Source of the DNA: Telmatactis stephensoni
Taxonomy: Eukaryota; Cnidaria; Anthozoa; Actiniaria; Isophelliidae
Length of the DNA stretch: 64,000 nucleotides
Direction of reading: 5' to 3'
NCBI GenBank assembly: GCA_029948255.1
Contig: JALIZF010001843.1
Coordinates: forward strand, 620,001 to 684,000
Position 1 is the stretch's first letter. The number at the start of each line of letters is the position of its first letter. Position numbers and translations under genes: made by a program. The notes below the pieces were generated by a model. The model was not told the origin of the DNA. It did not search any database and saw only the letters and a program-made list of their open reading frames with translations. Shown in pieces: positions 30,730 through 54,709 of the stretch.

Positions 30730-31024
30730 CTGTACTGTTAGCAAAGATACCGAAGCAGATAAAAAGTTTAGACTTCGATTACCATTGCTATTTTATGAAA
30801 GTTTAGAATGTAGAGCTACAGTGATGCTGTGCTCTCACGGTCTTGTTTTGTGCATGAGTAGCTTAGGATATGAAACTACATTGATATTGTACTGTCGGCC
30901 TATTTTGTTAGCAAAGATACCGAAGCAGATAAAAAGCTTAGACCTTGTGTACCATTGCTATTTTATGAAAGTTTAGAATGTAGGTGAGCAACACTGATGC
31001 TGTGCTCTCACAGTTTTGTTCTGT
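30730..31024. repeat. Tandem duplication, 170-bp period, overlapping the GPCR 3' end
   Basis: 'gttagcaaagataccgaagc' occurs at 30737 and 30907, and both copies continue to 'gatgctgtgctctcac'. The second copy includes the GPCR stop codon at 31008-31010. Confidence 0.8.
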
Positions 31025-32045
31025 GTGTACCCTGTTTGTCGCTTCCTGTACCGTCCGGAGAGGAAAATTCTTCAACTGTACGGCAAGCCATCATGGAAAC
31101 TAACCCCGATCGAAAATCCTGACTCATGCAGTAAAGAATCCACGGGTTGATGATGTGCTTGACGTAGAACAAGAGCATGGTTGCTAGCCGGATGTAAGGA
31201 AATGCGGGATGAGCCATCAAGCTCGGCCCCCAATCGTAGATCAACATAATAGCCCCTCTTGGTAGGACACACAGCTGGAAAGTGACCATGAGACAGATGA
31301 GCATCTTGACCAGTCGTCTTTTCCTTTTTACTCGCTGCCTGGTCGTCCTACGCTGGAGCTGCGTGGTTGCAACGCATGACTCTTGGTGGTCTTGTACAGC
31401 ATCTTTACGGCGCAAGAACCGTATGATCACCAAGTAGCAGATGGTTTGGAGGAGTAGGGGCAAAACCATGAAAGCAGACACAAGGTATAGTACATAGATG
31501 TAAACGTGTTCCAAGGGAAAGAGGCCAGCTTTACAGGTCATTACATTACCTTGGCGCTCATACTTAATGAAAAACACCAACGGCAACGATGCACCGAGGT
31601 AGCTTCCAATCCAGACAAACACCAGTGCAATCTTGACTTTTCGCTTGTTAAGCCTGGGTTTGAAAGGCAGCAGAATGGCGCGGTATCTTTCGATGGCCAT
31701 AACTGTGTGAGTAACAGCTGATACTGTAACAAGTCCATCTTGTAAAGGCGCGAGGACATAGCAAAGAACTTTCCCCAAAATCCACCCAAGTGAAAACCCA
31801 TCGATGATTCTTAGAGGCGCCATAATTAATGACACGATGAGATCTACAAATGATATGTTAGGCAATGAGTAAGTTACAAGGTGTTCTCATGTCTCGCCAG
31901 CGAGCCAAAGTCAAAATCAGCCAAAAAGTTACCAATGGTTCCCACAAAACTAATCAGAGAGAAGAAGATTGTTCCGATGAACTTGAGATCATACGGTGGC
32001 AATTGCCATGTTAGTTCCATTCAGAGTGACGTTTGGTTTAGTCAT
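31008..32045 (-). pseudogene. Rhodopsin-family (class A) GPCR, single exon, three frame changes near the N-terminus
   Basis: The downstream frame encodes TM2 to TM7 and the tail. NISFVDLIVSLIMAP is the TM2 aspartate region; MAIERYRAILLP is the ERY version of DRY. KMLICLMVTFQLCVLP is TM6 with the CWxP tryptophan replaced by valine, and INPWILYCMS is the NPxxY region as NPxxxY. Upstream, ATG at 32045 opens MTKPNVTLNGTN with two N-glycosylation sequons. Three frames must be used in turn to read the TM1 block (FIGTIFFSLISFVGTIGN) and the TM1-TM2 loop (ILTLARWRDMRTPCNLLIA). Each switch is consistent with one extra base, and start and stop are in the same frame (1,038 bp). It may be a decaying gene or an intact one with assembly errors. 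It resembles peptide/amine-type receptors; the ligand is not predictable. Confidence 0.8.
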
Positions 32046-32838
32046 CGTTGAGTCGCTGGTCTTCAACGTCTCTTAATTATCTAGCGATTCAAGTATATTT
32101 GCTTCAGAATAGATGTTCTGTCTTGCTGAGGCAATAGCTCGAGAATGCACTGTCGAAGATCGATCGAATTATATGACGTTGTTATGTTCAAATTCGAGGA
32201 TGCACTTGTCTTCAAAAGTTTGTCTTTGAACAGGTCGTCTTGCAAGCCATGTTCTGGAAGATTTAAAACGATTCGGAGGATTTTCAATTCTTACAAATAT
32301 TGATGTTTCATAAGTAACTTCAAAAATCACGTATGCCAATGCGGATTGTTGTTGCGCACGCTATCTCGGTGTTCTTTACTGACTTATCGCAAAGCTTTGC
32401 AACTCCATTCCATGTAGTTCTTAATTACTAATCTTCACTTCAGCCTATGAAAAACCAGTAATCATTATTAAGGTGTATCAACATATATCACTTTACGTGC
32501 ACTTTTGATTTCCGCTTTCAATATTTTCATTTATTATATTCCCTCTGTCACTACAGTATAATCGTCATGCTCAAGACTTAATCTAAACGTTTGACGCCAA
32601 AAGTGTTAGAGTTTCCGTGCGAGGTAATCAGAGAATACAAATGTACTTAATTTGCACATTAATAAAACTGGCTTAATCAGTCTTGTAGTCTATGACCACA
32701 GTAATAGAATACCCTAATTTGGCTTCAAACTGTTTTTCTTTCTTTCCTTCCTTCATTCCTTTCTTTTCTTTTCAATGCAATTATGAATGGTGTGCCTGCA
32801 GATTGAAACACGGACTTTAACAGAATACCCTAATTTAG
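32046..32838. other. Upstream flank of the GPCR; no gene seen
   Basis: No convincing exon. The minus-strand ORF at 32081-32287 has no ATG near its start and no known motif. A promoter for the GPCR would be expected here but cannot be pinpointed. Confidence 0.4.
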
Positions 32839-32960
<122 letters not shown>

Positions 32961-33225
32961 CTTTCCTTTTTCTTTTCTTGTTTTCTTTACTTAACTTTTT
33001 TCTTTTCTTTGCAATATTTTTTTCTCCGTTTCATTTTAATTTTGAGATGACGAAGGTTTCTAACTAAGTTTTCAAAGTTATTTCAGTTTAGTTCGAAAAT
33101 TCATTAATCAGAAATAACTTGCTATTCAAACTGAAGACTACTAATATAGATTCACTAACAATAGCTTCGTCATCTAGAATTTCTAATCGAATTCTTAGTC
33201 TGTGGTTACTTCACTGTTTTTGCTA

Positions 33226-33489
33226 AAGGTGCAATGTTACCCAGTGCAATGTTTTCTGCACCATGTCTCACAATGGCTTTGCAAAACAAGTTGCACGAAC
33301 CATTGCATGGGTGATATACGGCGCAGTGCCGAAAAACGTTGCTGCAATCGTTTTCTCGCAATGATTTTGCACAATGCAAGATATGTTACACGCTGCAGTG
33401 GTTCGTGCAACTTGTTCTGCAACTAACGCCATTGTGAGACGAGTTTCAGAAATAAAGAAAAGAAAACGCAGCGTGTAACAGCGCCTTAA
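33226..33489. mobile_element. Foldback element with ~45-bp internal inverted arms
   Basis: The left arm 33263-33307 ('tgtctcacaatggc' ... 'acaagttgcacgaaccattg') is mirrored at 33394-33443 ('gtggttcgtgcaacttgttc' ... 'gccattgtgagacga'). Outer ends 'aaggtgcaatgttac' and 'gtaacagcgcctt' are also partly inverted. Confidence 0.65.
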
Positions 33490-34141
33490 CACCTGCATAA
33501 AATGAATGAATATACAACTGTTTACATATAGTCTAACGTTGCAATTGTCTTGAAAAGAGTATAATAATAAAACACTATAAAATACACTAAAGAACAGAAG
33601 GTTTAGGCAATATATTAGTTCGATGTAGTAATAAAATCCTATTACCTTTATGTTATTTGAATTTCCTTTCTCACTACAACCTTGTTTGCTACCATTTCAC
33701 GGCATTTTTTAATCATCTTTTTGTTTTCTAGATTCATCGGCTCGTCTCTCATTTCCTATTTAGTACTTTAACTGTTCCGTTCTAATTCCGAAAATATAAT
33801 TCCAATCGCAAGGAAAGCAAAATTAAAGCTCTTTATGTCACTAAATCGCACTGCCAAATAACATTATTGATTCAAAATGGGTTTCATTTTTCATGGCAAA
33901 GAAAAAAACTGAGTTAATTAATTTTAAGAATATGCGGTAGAAAATAGAGACAGTAAATATTGTGTCATTGTACGTAAGCTGGTAATTTTCTTCAACTTTA
34001 TTGACATTGCACCCTTATCTCTAGTACCGATATCATAAGGTCTGCAGTTTGCGCTGTCAACCCGTCGTCCACATGGAAAATTAATCACAAAGTTGTGCGC
34101 TTTTGAAAAAAAAAATTGGAGAGCATTTCTGAATATATGAA

Positions 34142-34442
34142 TAAGGCCTAGTTCAAACGTCGCATCGATCTCACACGTACCGAATTCAATGCAAATTAGT
34201 CAAATCTTTAATTTGTTTCTTCTCCTTATCATCACATTTGCATTGAAAAATTTTTTTTTAACTGTTTATTTAAGTGTCCAAGTCTTCTAGCGCTTGCGCA
34301 CTAATTGGTGGACACTGTACTCTCTCACACACTACCTCTACATTAAGTATTTTGCAAATAATCACTCGACTCACATGTTGATCTTTTTTTTTTTTTTTTT
34401 AATTCAGCACATGTGAGATGCGACGTTTGAACTAGGTCCTAA
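34142..34442. mobile_element. MITE-like element, ~300 bp, inverted ends
   Basis: Left 'cctagttcaaacgtcgcat' and right 'atgcgacgtttgaactagg' are exact inverted copies. The interior is AT-rich and non-coding, with a poly(T) run. Confidence 0.75.
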
Positions 34443-34553
34443 GACACGAAACCGACATAAAACGGTTCTATCCTCAGATTGAAAAGCTTATCTTTGGAGG
34501 TCCTTAGCATAGCAAAGAACTTTAGTGTATAGTAACAGCGGACCAAGATGACT

Positions 34554-34774
34554 AAGGTCCCGTCCACACGGAAGCGCTTTGTAAATGATAAAATGCGAAA
34601 ACGCACGTGCGAAAACGATAGATTAGCGATTACGAATATTTTCACTTTGAAAGGCGTTTTCAAAAATGAGCGTTTACAGTGAAAACGCCAGCGTTTTCGT
34701 GTGGACAAGACATGTAAACGCTCAAAAATTTAAGCGTTTAGAGATCAAAACGTCTCCGTGTGGACAGAGCCTAA
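34554..34774. mobile_element. MITE-like element, ~220 bp, inverted ends
   Basis: Left 'aggtcccgtccacacggaag' and right 'ctccgtgtggacagagcct' are imperfect inverted copies. The interior has several 'gcgtttt/aaaacgc' words. It lies directly beside the 34142-34442 element. Confidence 0.65.
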
Positions 34775-35395
34775 ATCTTGACAGAATGTTGTATAACAAC
34801 ATGATTAGAATGTAGATTTTAGCTTGACTAGAAGAATAATTCCAAAACTAGTGCTGGAACGAGAAACAACCGGAGATGTAGATGACTAGTTTTTATGGAA
34901 ATAAGAGAATATTCAAAAATTCTGTCACTTTGGCTTAATTGAGTTGTTCCTTTTGAATACATTTAGACACGATAATAGATAGATGATCGTGAAAAATTTG
35001 CTTCGATATTCGAAATCATAATGATGCCACATATATACATATGCAATAAATCTACAAGACGATTTTTCGTACTTTTGCTAATACCTTCCGATTCGTGTAA
35101 TGAAAGCTGAAGAAAAAAGAGGAAACGGAGTAAAGAGAGAAATAATGGCAAATAGAACGAAGTAAAAGAAAATGATTAATGAGAAGTTCTGATTGATGGA
35201 TCATTTTCTTGAAAAATTAAAATTATGTTTCATTTCCAATTCACCCCGGCTGTTTGCACGTTTCCATATTTTCCTATCCTTCCACTCACTTTCTCTTTGA
35301 TTCCAGGTCTTACAGGGACATATCTAGCCCAATTCTATCGGAAAGGGCAGTATTCATATTTGCAATAAGTAGTAAATATTTAGGTAGAGATGAGA

Positions 35396-35512
35396 AACGA
35401 GGGATCAGAATGGGGTACAAGGTAACACTCTGTTCAGGATTTTGAAAATTTGCCGCTAAGTTCCCACCTTTCAACATCTGTTGTTTTGAGGAACTGACGA
35501 TCGAGTTTAATT
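35396..35512 (+). repeat. Left copy of a ~115-bp inverted repeat pair
   Basis: Contains 'cactctgttcaggattttga' and 'cacctttcaacatctgttg'. A reverse-complement copy lies at about 37231-37348, 1.7 kb away, with only scattered differences. Confidence 0.75.
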
Positions 35513-35984
35513 AAAGGTTTATCGGTCGGCCGCAACAAATTAAAACACAACACCCATGAAGTTCATTAAAGTGATTAAAATCAGCTTCAAAGTTAAAGAT
35601 ATGATAAAACTTGAAATGTATGGATGACCGCTTCACCAGCCTTTTTTCAGCAAATTAAAAAGAAGAGCGATTGAATGGATGGATGTACTACAGTAGCCGG
35701 TCTATGAGACATTCATGCTCTGGTAGAGCCTTTTTAGCTAGTTGAATGGACTATAACTATAAACTGGAGGGGAAAACACTGACCGCTAAATTTCTCCATG
35801 CTGTTTAGTATGCACGAGCCCTGTTTAGTCGTGAAACGACAAAGTACTCATTGTTTGATCTGAGCTTTAATTTCTTTAAACCCTTTAACTAGTTCGTCAG
35901 TGTAAACTGTTATGCGTTACACTCGTTACATAAAGTTGTTATAACTCGACGAGCTTTTAGAGATTTGCTCTTCTCTTTACAGGA

Positions 35985-36240
35985 GCAAGGATGGCACATA
36001 GTGCGCGGCCTTCGGTGCGAGAGGTCCAGAGTTCGATCCTCAGTGACATCACATCCTTGTTTTGACTTCTTTCTTTTCCGTGTAGCTTTAAGTAGCTTTA
36101 AATACCCTTAAAACGGAGCATTGATGGAGAGAGGGGGTAGAGGGCGCACCTTCGAAAGCCTAAACATGAGCCTCTGGCTCCGGAGAATTGGGCAACCACT
36201 CCCCGCTCTTCGAGGTAAAATAAATCAACTTTTACCTTTT
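35985..36240 (+). mobile_element. tRNA-derived SINE-like element
   Basis: The head 'ggatggcacatagtgcgcgg' resembles an RNA polymerase III A box. 'agagttcgatcctcagtgac' about 35 bp downstream contains a B-box-like GTTCGATCC. An unrelated body follows, ending in an 'aaaataaatcaacttttacc' tail. The cloverleaf is not convincing enough for a working tRNA. Confidence 0.6.
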
Positions 36241-36859
36241 CTTACCTTTTGTCCGCACTAAAATATAATATTTCTGTTATTTTGAATTTGTGTTCCGTGA
36301 ACATCTGATACGGTTTTGCTTTGAAGCGAGGCTTAAGTCGAAATTCAAATACGCTGACTTGAGTAAAAAGTGATTTTCAACCGCTTACAGATCATTCATT
36401 TCTTCAGTAGATCCCTACCCATCTAAAACTCCATTCGTACCAACAAGCCAATCATGTTGAAAAGTGATTTTGACTAATTAAAACAAGGTTAAAATCAGGT
36501 AAAAACCTGCTTGATTGAAATATCTTAGCGAGGTAGTTTGAGTTTTTGTCTTCTCAATATGACTTGAAAGAGTTGAAAGCGCATCAACAAATTTCCTAAA
36601 CCTGGTTTAGTTGAACTAGTTTAGTTGGTGTGAATGGAGGGAGCATAAGACTTCCACATGGAGTTAAAATTCTGCGAAAATTCTGCACACAAAGTTCTGT
36701 TTGAAATAGCGATGGCTCGAGTGTAACTGACGGTGATATACAAAGGCAACCCGTGACTAAGCTCAACCAGTGACAAGTCCTAAAATTTGCGCGAGCTTGT
36801 CAAAGATTCGTTATAGTTGTGGATCAGGTTTTGTATGACTGTAAAACGGACAGCGCTGT

Positions 36860-36920
36860 GCCGTGATGTCTATAAAAACATTCGAAATTCGTGCCGTGAC
36901 CGTGCGGTGCCGTTTTCACA
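36860..36920. repeat. Dispersed repeat copy
   Basis: 'tataaaaacattcgaaattc' and the following 'gccgttttcacagtcatacg' closely parallel 6480-6545 in the receptor kinase intron. Confidence 0.55.
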
Positions 36921-37230
36921 GTCATACGAAATCCACTCTACTTAGTATAGGGGAAGGCGTTCACGCACTCCTATTAAAAACTGACGAGACGACCGCGAAA
37001 GAGCCGGAACTTCACGCGCTTTTTGACTTTGATCTTGAATTTTAACTCTGATCCGGTGCGCACGTACCCCCAACGGCTGGGGAACTGAGTCTAAGTTCCT
37101 GGGTGTATAAGGTCGTTGAGGTAAGTTAGCTGTCAATGCCGTATTGATACAGTATTCGTGCAATGAATATTACTCATTTCGACCCATGCTTCCTTTCGGG
37201 TGACGCGCGTACATACCTTTCATGTACCTT

Positions 37231-37348
37231 TAAACTCGATCGTCAGTTCCTCAACAGAACAGATGTTGAAAGGTGGGATCTTAGCGGCAAATTTTCAAAA
37301 TCCTGAACAGAGTGATGCCTTGTATCCCATTCTAGTCCCTCGTTTTCT
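37231..37348 (-). repeat. Right copy of a ~115-bp inverted repeat pair
   Basis: Reverse complement of 35396-35512. The pair may mark the ends of one ~1.95-kb element containing the SINE, or be two independent insertions. Confidence 0.75.
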
Positions 37349-37626
37349 TTTGTACGTCTTTGAAATTGGCGTATTCCAATACAAACCCGGAATATAGCGA
37401 AAAAGGTGATTGAGAGACGGGGGTAAAATAACTTTAGGGAACAATGCTAAGGTGAACCTCCTAAATTTTGTTGACACGTTTTACGTTTGTAACCTCAGCG
37501 CGGCGCCAAAATTTATCATCAAAGATTTATCGAATCACCTTATTTTGGGTAATCGCCTGGAGTAATCGGGTCTAGGGAAATTTTCAACGAAATTATTCTA
37601 TATCCCTTAGACACTAATCATACCTA

Positions 37627-37903
37627 CAGGGTAGTAACGAGGTATATGGGATCAGGGATCAGCATTATTTTTGGGCTCAGGGATCACATCAGCATTATTT
37701 TCTGGGCTCAGGGATCAGATTTTTAGCCTTGGGAACGGGATCACTGTCTTTGGAATCGGGATCACCAACGTTTTTCAGGGATCACTTTTTTAAGACGGGA
37801 TCAGGGATCAAAATTGCCCTTATTTTGGGGATCAAGGATCAGATTTTTAGCCCTGGGATCGGGATCACTGCAAAAACTATATATATACCTCGTTACTACC
37901 CTG
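37627..37903. mobile_element. MITE-like element with exact 20-bp inverted ends and internal 'gggatca' repeats
   Basis: The left end 'cagggtagtaacgaggtata' and right end 'tatacctcgttactaccctg' are exact inverted copies. The 277-bp interior is built from many 'gggatca' words in runs. Confidence 0.8.
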
Positions 37904-38289
37904 ATATCTACCATAAACTGAACACGAAGTTTCAATTCCATGAATTAAATGCAAGTTTATTTAATCCCATTGTCTTAGTTAGAATTACAGTGCGATTGTG
38001 TGAGACGTAGGGGTGGATTAGTTCTATATTTGAGTGAGACGTCCTTTGAGTAGTCACGCAACGACTCCCCAAGTAGACTTCACGTACGTTGGGGAACTAA
38101 GCTTTGCGTGTCGACCCAAAGTAGGTCTGTGAAGTAGGCTAATATGTGAGGGAATGATCATTGTTACGTCTGCATGACAACTGCTTGAATGTAGGTTCTG
38201 CTTGTTTGTTGGTTTACAGCTACTTCTCAATCCTCCCCCCTGTTATTACTGGGATTAATTCAATCATTTCCCTAAAAATGAACAGATAA

Positions 38290-38370
38290 AGAAGCGGCAG
38301 CCATGTTGGATGAACGAACAAGAGATGCTAATGAAAAGTCTTTTGTTGAAGTTCATCCAAGATGGCTGCC
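38290..38370. repeat. Short inverted-repeat element
   Basis: 'ggcagccatgttggatgaac' and 'gttcatccaagatggctgcc' are inverted with one mismatch around 'agtcttttgttgaa'. It is related to 23810-23906. Confidence 0.7.
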
Positions 38371-38734
38371 ATGACGTCACATGCAATCCAGCAGTTTTCT
38401 CAGTTATATATTACTACATTTTAAAATATTATAATTAATTATTAATTAATTAATATTGTAGAGTTATTTAGTTTTCTATTTCCCATCAATCATATGGGGA
38501 TTGATATATCTTTCTATATTCTTTTTTGATATATCTTTCTATTTCATCAAAAATGAAATAGAACTTATATTGAAGAATAAAATAAATTAAAACCTGAAGG
38601 AAGGAAGAGAAGTTGCTGTATCAACAGAATAAGCAAACGTGTTTGTGTTTGTTTAAGACATGCCATTTTATTATTCGGACATCCATTTTTTATCCTGTGT
38701 ATTTAAGATTATTAACCTTTTGGTTGTCTATTAG

Positions 38735-38775
38735 TCTGTCTGTCTGTCTGTCCCTCTGTCTGTCTGTGGGTCTGT
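38735..38775. repeat. (TCTG)n microsatellite
   Basis: Short 'tctg' array with interruptions. The ORF over it is not coding. Confidence 0.8.
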
Positions 38776-39031
38776 CATTGTCATTTATCTGTAGGTTTGA
38801 CTGTATCCTTTTTTGTTGGTCTATAAACTTGTTTGTCTGTCTGTCACATCCCTTACTCTATAACAAAAATAAATTCCAGTAAATCTTATGATCCATAACT
38901 CTGATTATATTATTTGATACAAGTCGCGATGTAATTGGTCGGTATATGATGTCAGTTTTTCTCTGGTGTCTTTCCGTGTAGTTCAAAGTCCATTAGTCTA
39001 ATCTGTCGATGTATTTTAGTCTTTTCGTTAC

Positions 39032-39170
39032 TAGAGTACTTACAATATATCCGGTGCAAAACTTTGTAAGAAATTGCACTAATTAAACAATAGAAAACAA
39101 AGGCTTTCGCGCTATTTAGTACAATTTACTTAGTTCGCTAACTTTCACGGATATATTGTAAGCACTCTAC
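39032..39170. mobile_element. MITE-like element, ~140 bp, 22-bp inverted ends
   Basis: Left 'tagagtacttacaatatatc' and right 'gatatattgtaagcactcta' are inverted with one mismatch. Confidence 0.7.
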
Positions 39171-39745
39171 ATTACTACGAATCTGTATTTAAGGTCTGTC
39201 ACCTCGGAAAAAAGCTCGCATTTCGTCAGAAATCACGGTATAACAACAAATTATATATCGTGTGAGAGCTGTTAAAACGTAGAAAATGATGATACATTTT
39301 AATTTGCTTTAAATGTGCATCGATAATATTTTCAGATTTAAAAACAAAAGTATAGGACTTTATTCGGCGAGATATAAGTACAGAGCAATTCAAAATTTCC
39401 AAAAACTTTTTTCACTGTTTGATTCTTAGATAAATATCCATCAGGACGTTGTCAAGATTTTTTAATTTATTGCGAGCGTTCTGTTTTCATGACAAATTTT
39501 GTCCAAATTTTCGAGAAAAAAATAGTATTTTCAACTTTAACCAAGGATAAAATCAGCAAAACGCAACATATCCGAGGTGAAACCGCGCACCTTTAGAAGA
39601 CCTTCAGATTGGTCAGTCATCCTCATCTTCCACTCTACGCAAAAAACTGACTGCATTAAATCTAAAATTCTCGAGGTCTAATGCAGTCAATCTTTGCTTC
39701 TTTACAGCTGTAAATTGTTTTTTTAGTTCATTTCTTAAGTTTGGT

Positions 39746-51274
<11,529 letters not shown>

Positions 51275-51424
51275 TCCTGTGGTTGTTCAACTACAATATA
51301 TCAAGTAAAACGTAAAGGGGACTTCATCCCTGACTTAAACCAACAGTGATGCCACCCCGTTACGAATTTACAAATTCCTTGATCTATGTATAGAATATGT
51401 TATGTTAATAGTCATTTGCGGCTC

Positions 51425-51525
51425 ATTTGCATGACAGAGTCATACTGGCCGTCCGCTAATTTGACCTAGTTGCTTAGCAACCAGCTTGAGAGCAGGGAAT
51501 CTGCTTTCGAATCCCGCTGTAGCAA
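51425..51525 (+). mobile_element. Possible tRNA-derived element
   Basis: 'tagcaaccagcttgagag' followed by 'gctttcgaatcccgct' resembles D-arm and T-arm (A box, B box) segments of a tRNA gene. The acceptor stem is not clear, so a SINE head is more likely than a functional tRNA. Confidence 0.35.
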
Positions 51526-54254
51526 ACGAGTAAGATTACGAGTTTAATGGCAAAAAGGCGATTGTTTCTTTTTTCTTGGCACTCAAGCCGTAAGAATATA
51601 TAAGCCGCATCTCTGCTAAGTCTCCGGTCAAAAACAATGGAAGAACTTCATTAGCCAAGGGGTTTTTGCAATAAAGGAAAAGATTTTCATCTGTTTATCG
51701 TATTGGTTCGTGATTTGTCGTCCAAATATCTCACAGAACACACGGTCAAATATACTTTGAATATGTGTCACTGACAACCCAGGAATAAAGGTTATGAGAG
51801 AAAAATAATTAAATTATGACACTCAAGTTATTAGAATCGTAGCACCCAATATTATCTATCTGTTCCTGTTTTCCTATTTCATTCTCACTTTCTTTTCACG
51901 TGAAATTCTGATCGAACTAGTGGTTCAGAAGGTACGTTCTTGAGAGAATTCTGAGATTTTTGACGAACCTAAATTACAGTAAGTCGGGCAGTGTTTGTCT
52001 GTCATATTTCTCGAGGTATCAGCATGTAATGAATACAAGCAGTTCATATATACCAAAATATCCAAAATAGATTTCACTTGGCGAAAGAAATATCAAAACC
52101 TGGAAAAAATAAATAATTCTAACAAAATCAGTTCATTTTTGATAGAATCATCAAGAAATGCAAAATAAAAAGCAGCAAAATTTGCAATTGAAATAACATA
52201 TTTCAATTTCACTATAGTGCCGGATTTGTTGACAGAAAAAATTTCGTGGTAAATTATATTTCAAATGAAGTTTTCACCATTATTTAATTATTCAAGACTT
52301 TGCTAGTTCTTTTTTGTAACAAAATAACATCAGAAGTGTCGATAAATAAGAAATACCCCGAAATATGTTAGCTTTTTGAATCAGGTCCGGCATGCTTCCG
52401 ATATCAGTTGACTATTACTGATATTTTGGTGTGAGATTTCATTCCGTTTCTCCTGTTTTCTAAAGGCTGTGTAAGTATTTATATTTTTACCGCGCGTGGA
52501 CTTTCACAAAGGTGAAAATTAAGTTTGTTAAATAAAATATGAACAACAGCATCCCACAGCTTAATCAAATACGTCATCCGACCACAAAAGTGAAAAGATT
52601 GACCGACTTTTCTTGAATTGTTCGCCACAAACGTGCCACACAATGGCAAGGTTAACAAATAGGCAGCTGCGGACTCGTTGAATTCGAGACTGATATCTAT
52701 TTGGAGCCAAAAGACGAAAGACCAACATTTGCAATCATTTGATTGATGTTGTTGGCCTAAGAGAAAGGCAATTAAAGAGGGTATTCAAGAAACAAATAAA
52801 AACTTAAAAAAAAAAAAAGGATTGCTTCACAAAAGATAATGGATTAACGCAATTTTTTTTGATGCCCTGAAACTGTTCAGTTTCGAAACATGAAAGACTG
52901 AGACTACAAGAGGATAAAAACCACTACTATAAACCATGACTACGAAACTAAACAAAACTAAACTGAAATATTTGGGATAACTGCAATAGGATGGATTTAA
53001 ACAATATTATAAAACAAAAGCAAGGTTAAGGAAAGCAGAGGGAGTAAACCGAGTGGTTTAAGTGCGGATTTCGAAAGTATGTGACGTCACTGGCCTCTCG
53101 CCAGAAATGTACATATTTTACAAAATCTACATATTTTACATGATATTCTGAGGGGAAAGAAGTCGCTTCAAATCGGAACTGTTTTCATCAAGAAAAAAAA
53201 ATTTAACTGAAACACATGACAACTGTTGCAAGATTAAAAATATTTCTCAGTATGGTCTCTCGTATGACGTTTAATTTAATGCATGCATCGAAAGTGCGTT
53301 GCCACGTTGCCGGGGTTTCTTTTCAAAGCATTAAAAATCTGTTTTATTTTTTAGTATATGTTAATTTTAATAAAAAGAGAGACTTTAAAAATAATATTTG
53401 TGCATGTTCATTGTAAGGTGAACTTCGCGTTTAAGTTTAAAAGAGTTGTTTTAGATACGGCGTGGTTAAAGTGGGTGGGAGAAAGATGACCATGAAAAAC
53501 TTCTACTTTAAGCAAATCGAATGTTCTTGCTAATAAAAACGTCATACAGGATTCTTTGTCAAAAATTGTAGCTTTGTAGCTATACTCAAAATGCGATAAG
53601 ACAATAACTTTGAAAGTTATTGCGCACTCAACAAAATGTCGAGTCGCTATACTTGTTTTGCGCAATAAAATATATCTGAAAATAACATACTTTAATAATC
53701 AAGCTTAACACCAAAAGCTAAAATTGCAAATGAAAATTGATTACAATCAGTGACAATAATTGGGCAGCCTATATTCTAACTTTGGCTTCTAACTGGTTAA
53801 GCCAGTTGAAAATGCACTCTTTGACTCTTTGTTCGTCAGTAGCTACAATGTACAACCCACTATAATCTGCCTTTGTTAATATGTAAAAAATATGTAAATA
53901 TATAAATCCAATTAACTGAAACTGAAACTAAAATAAAGAAAATAATCAGTAGAAATTTGAAAAATAAAATAAAACTGGGTTTTCTGATCGTTTTTCAAAA
54001 TGAAAAAATCCTAAAAATCTGTGATTCCTGGTCAGTGGGGTCGGTAGAACATGCTGAAAAGCGGGAAAATTATTCCATAAATTAAAACATTATAATGCGC
54101 GGTATAAAGTACTAAATTATGACTACATTATCATTAATCAACAAAGACCAGTCTCGATGTCAAACATGCTCAAAGTGAGCAAGAATTAACGTGTAAGAGT
54201 AGTTCCTTTCAATTCAAAAAATATCGAAAACTCCGTAATCCATATACCTATCAT
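51526..54254. other. No gene seen
   Basis: AT-rich DNA. ORFs at 53216-53416 and 53408-53665 have no recognisable domains and conflict with one another. Confidence 0.5.
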
Positions 54255-54353
54255 AAGGAAGCTATCTTCTAAAAGGGCAACGTGTTTTGAGAGATTGAAA
54301 ACTTCCGAAGTTTTCTCTCAAAACACGTTGCCCTTTTAGAAGATAGCTTCCTT
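54255..54353. repeat. Perfect 40-bp inverted repeat (hairpin) with 19-base loop
   Basis: Left arm 54255-54294 ('aaggaagctatcttctaaaa' ...) and right arm 54314-54353 are exact reverse complements. Confidence 0.9.
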
Positions 54354-54709
54354 GGGATTTAATTCAAATAGGATTTCAAAAACAATGATGATTCAGAATT
54401 TATAGTCTAATATATGTTCGAAGGAGTATAAATGTTTCTAAGATACAAAATATGTGCCCGTTTAAAGCTATGTTATAATAAATACAGCGCTAAAATGACG
54501 AGTAAATTGTTGTAAACAAAACTGATATAGTTACAGAGCAGCACATAACAGCAGTCCCTAATTACCTTGACTGTAAAGCAGAGGCTTTTGTAATAATAAC
54601 TCCATAAACAAAACCGATAATTACTACATCACTTAGCAAAATAGTTAAGTAAAAAAATTTCAGTAAATATACTCAAAGTTTAAGATAAAACTGGAATTCA
54701 GTAACTTAC

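Noticed and set aside
32081..32287. ORF just upstream of the GPCR
   Set aside because: No ATG near its start and it ends before the GPCR start; more likely 5' flank.
35985..36060. Functional tRNA gene
   Set aside because: A and B box-like words exist but the stems do not close; SINE is the better reading.
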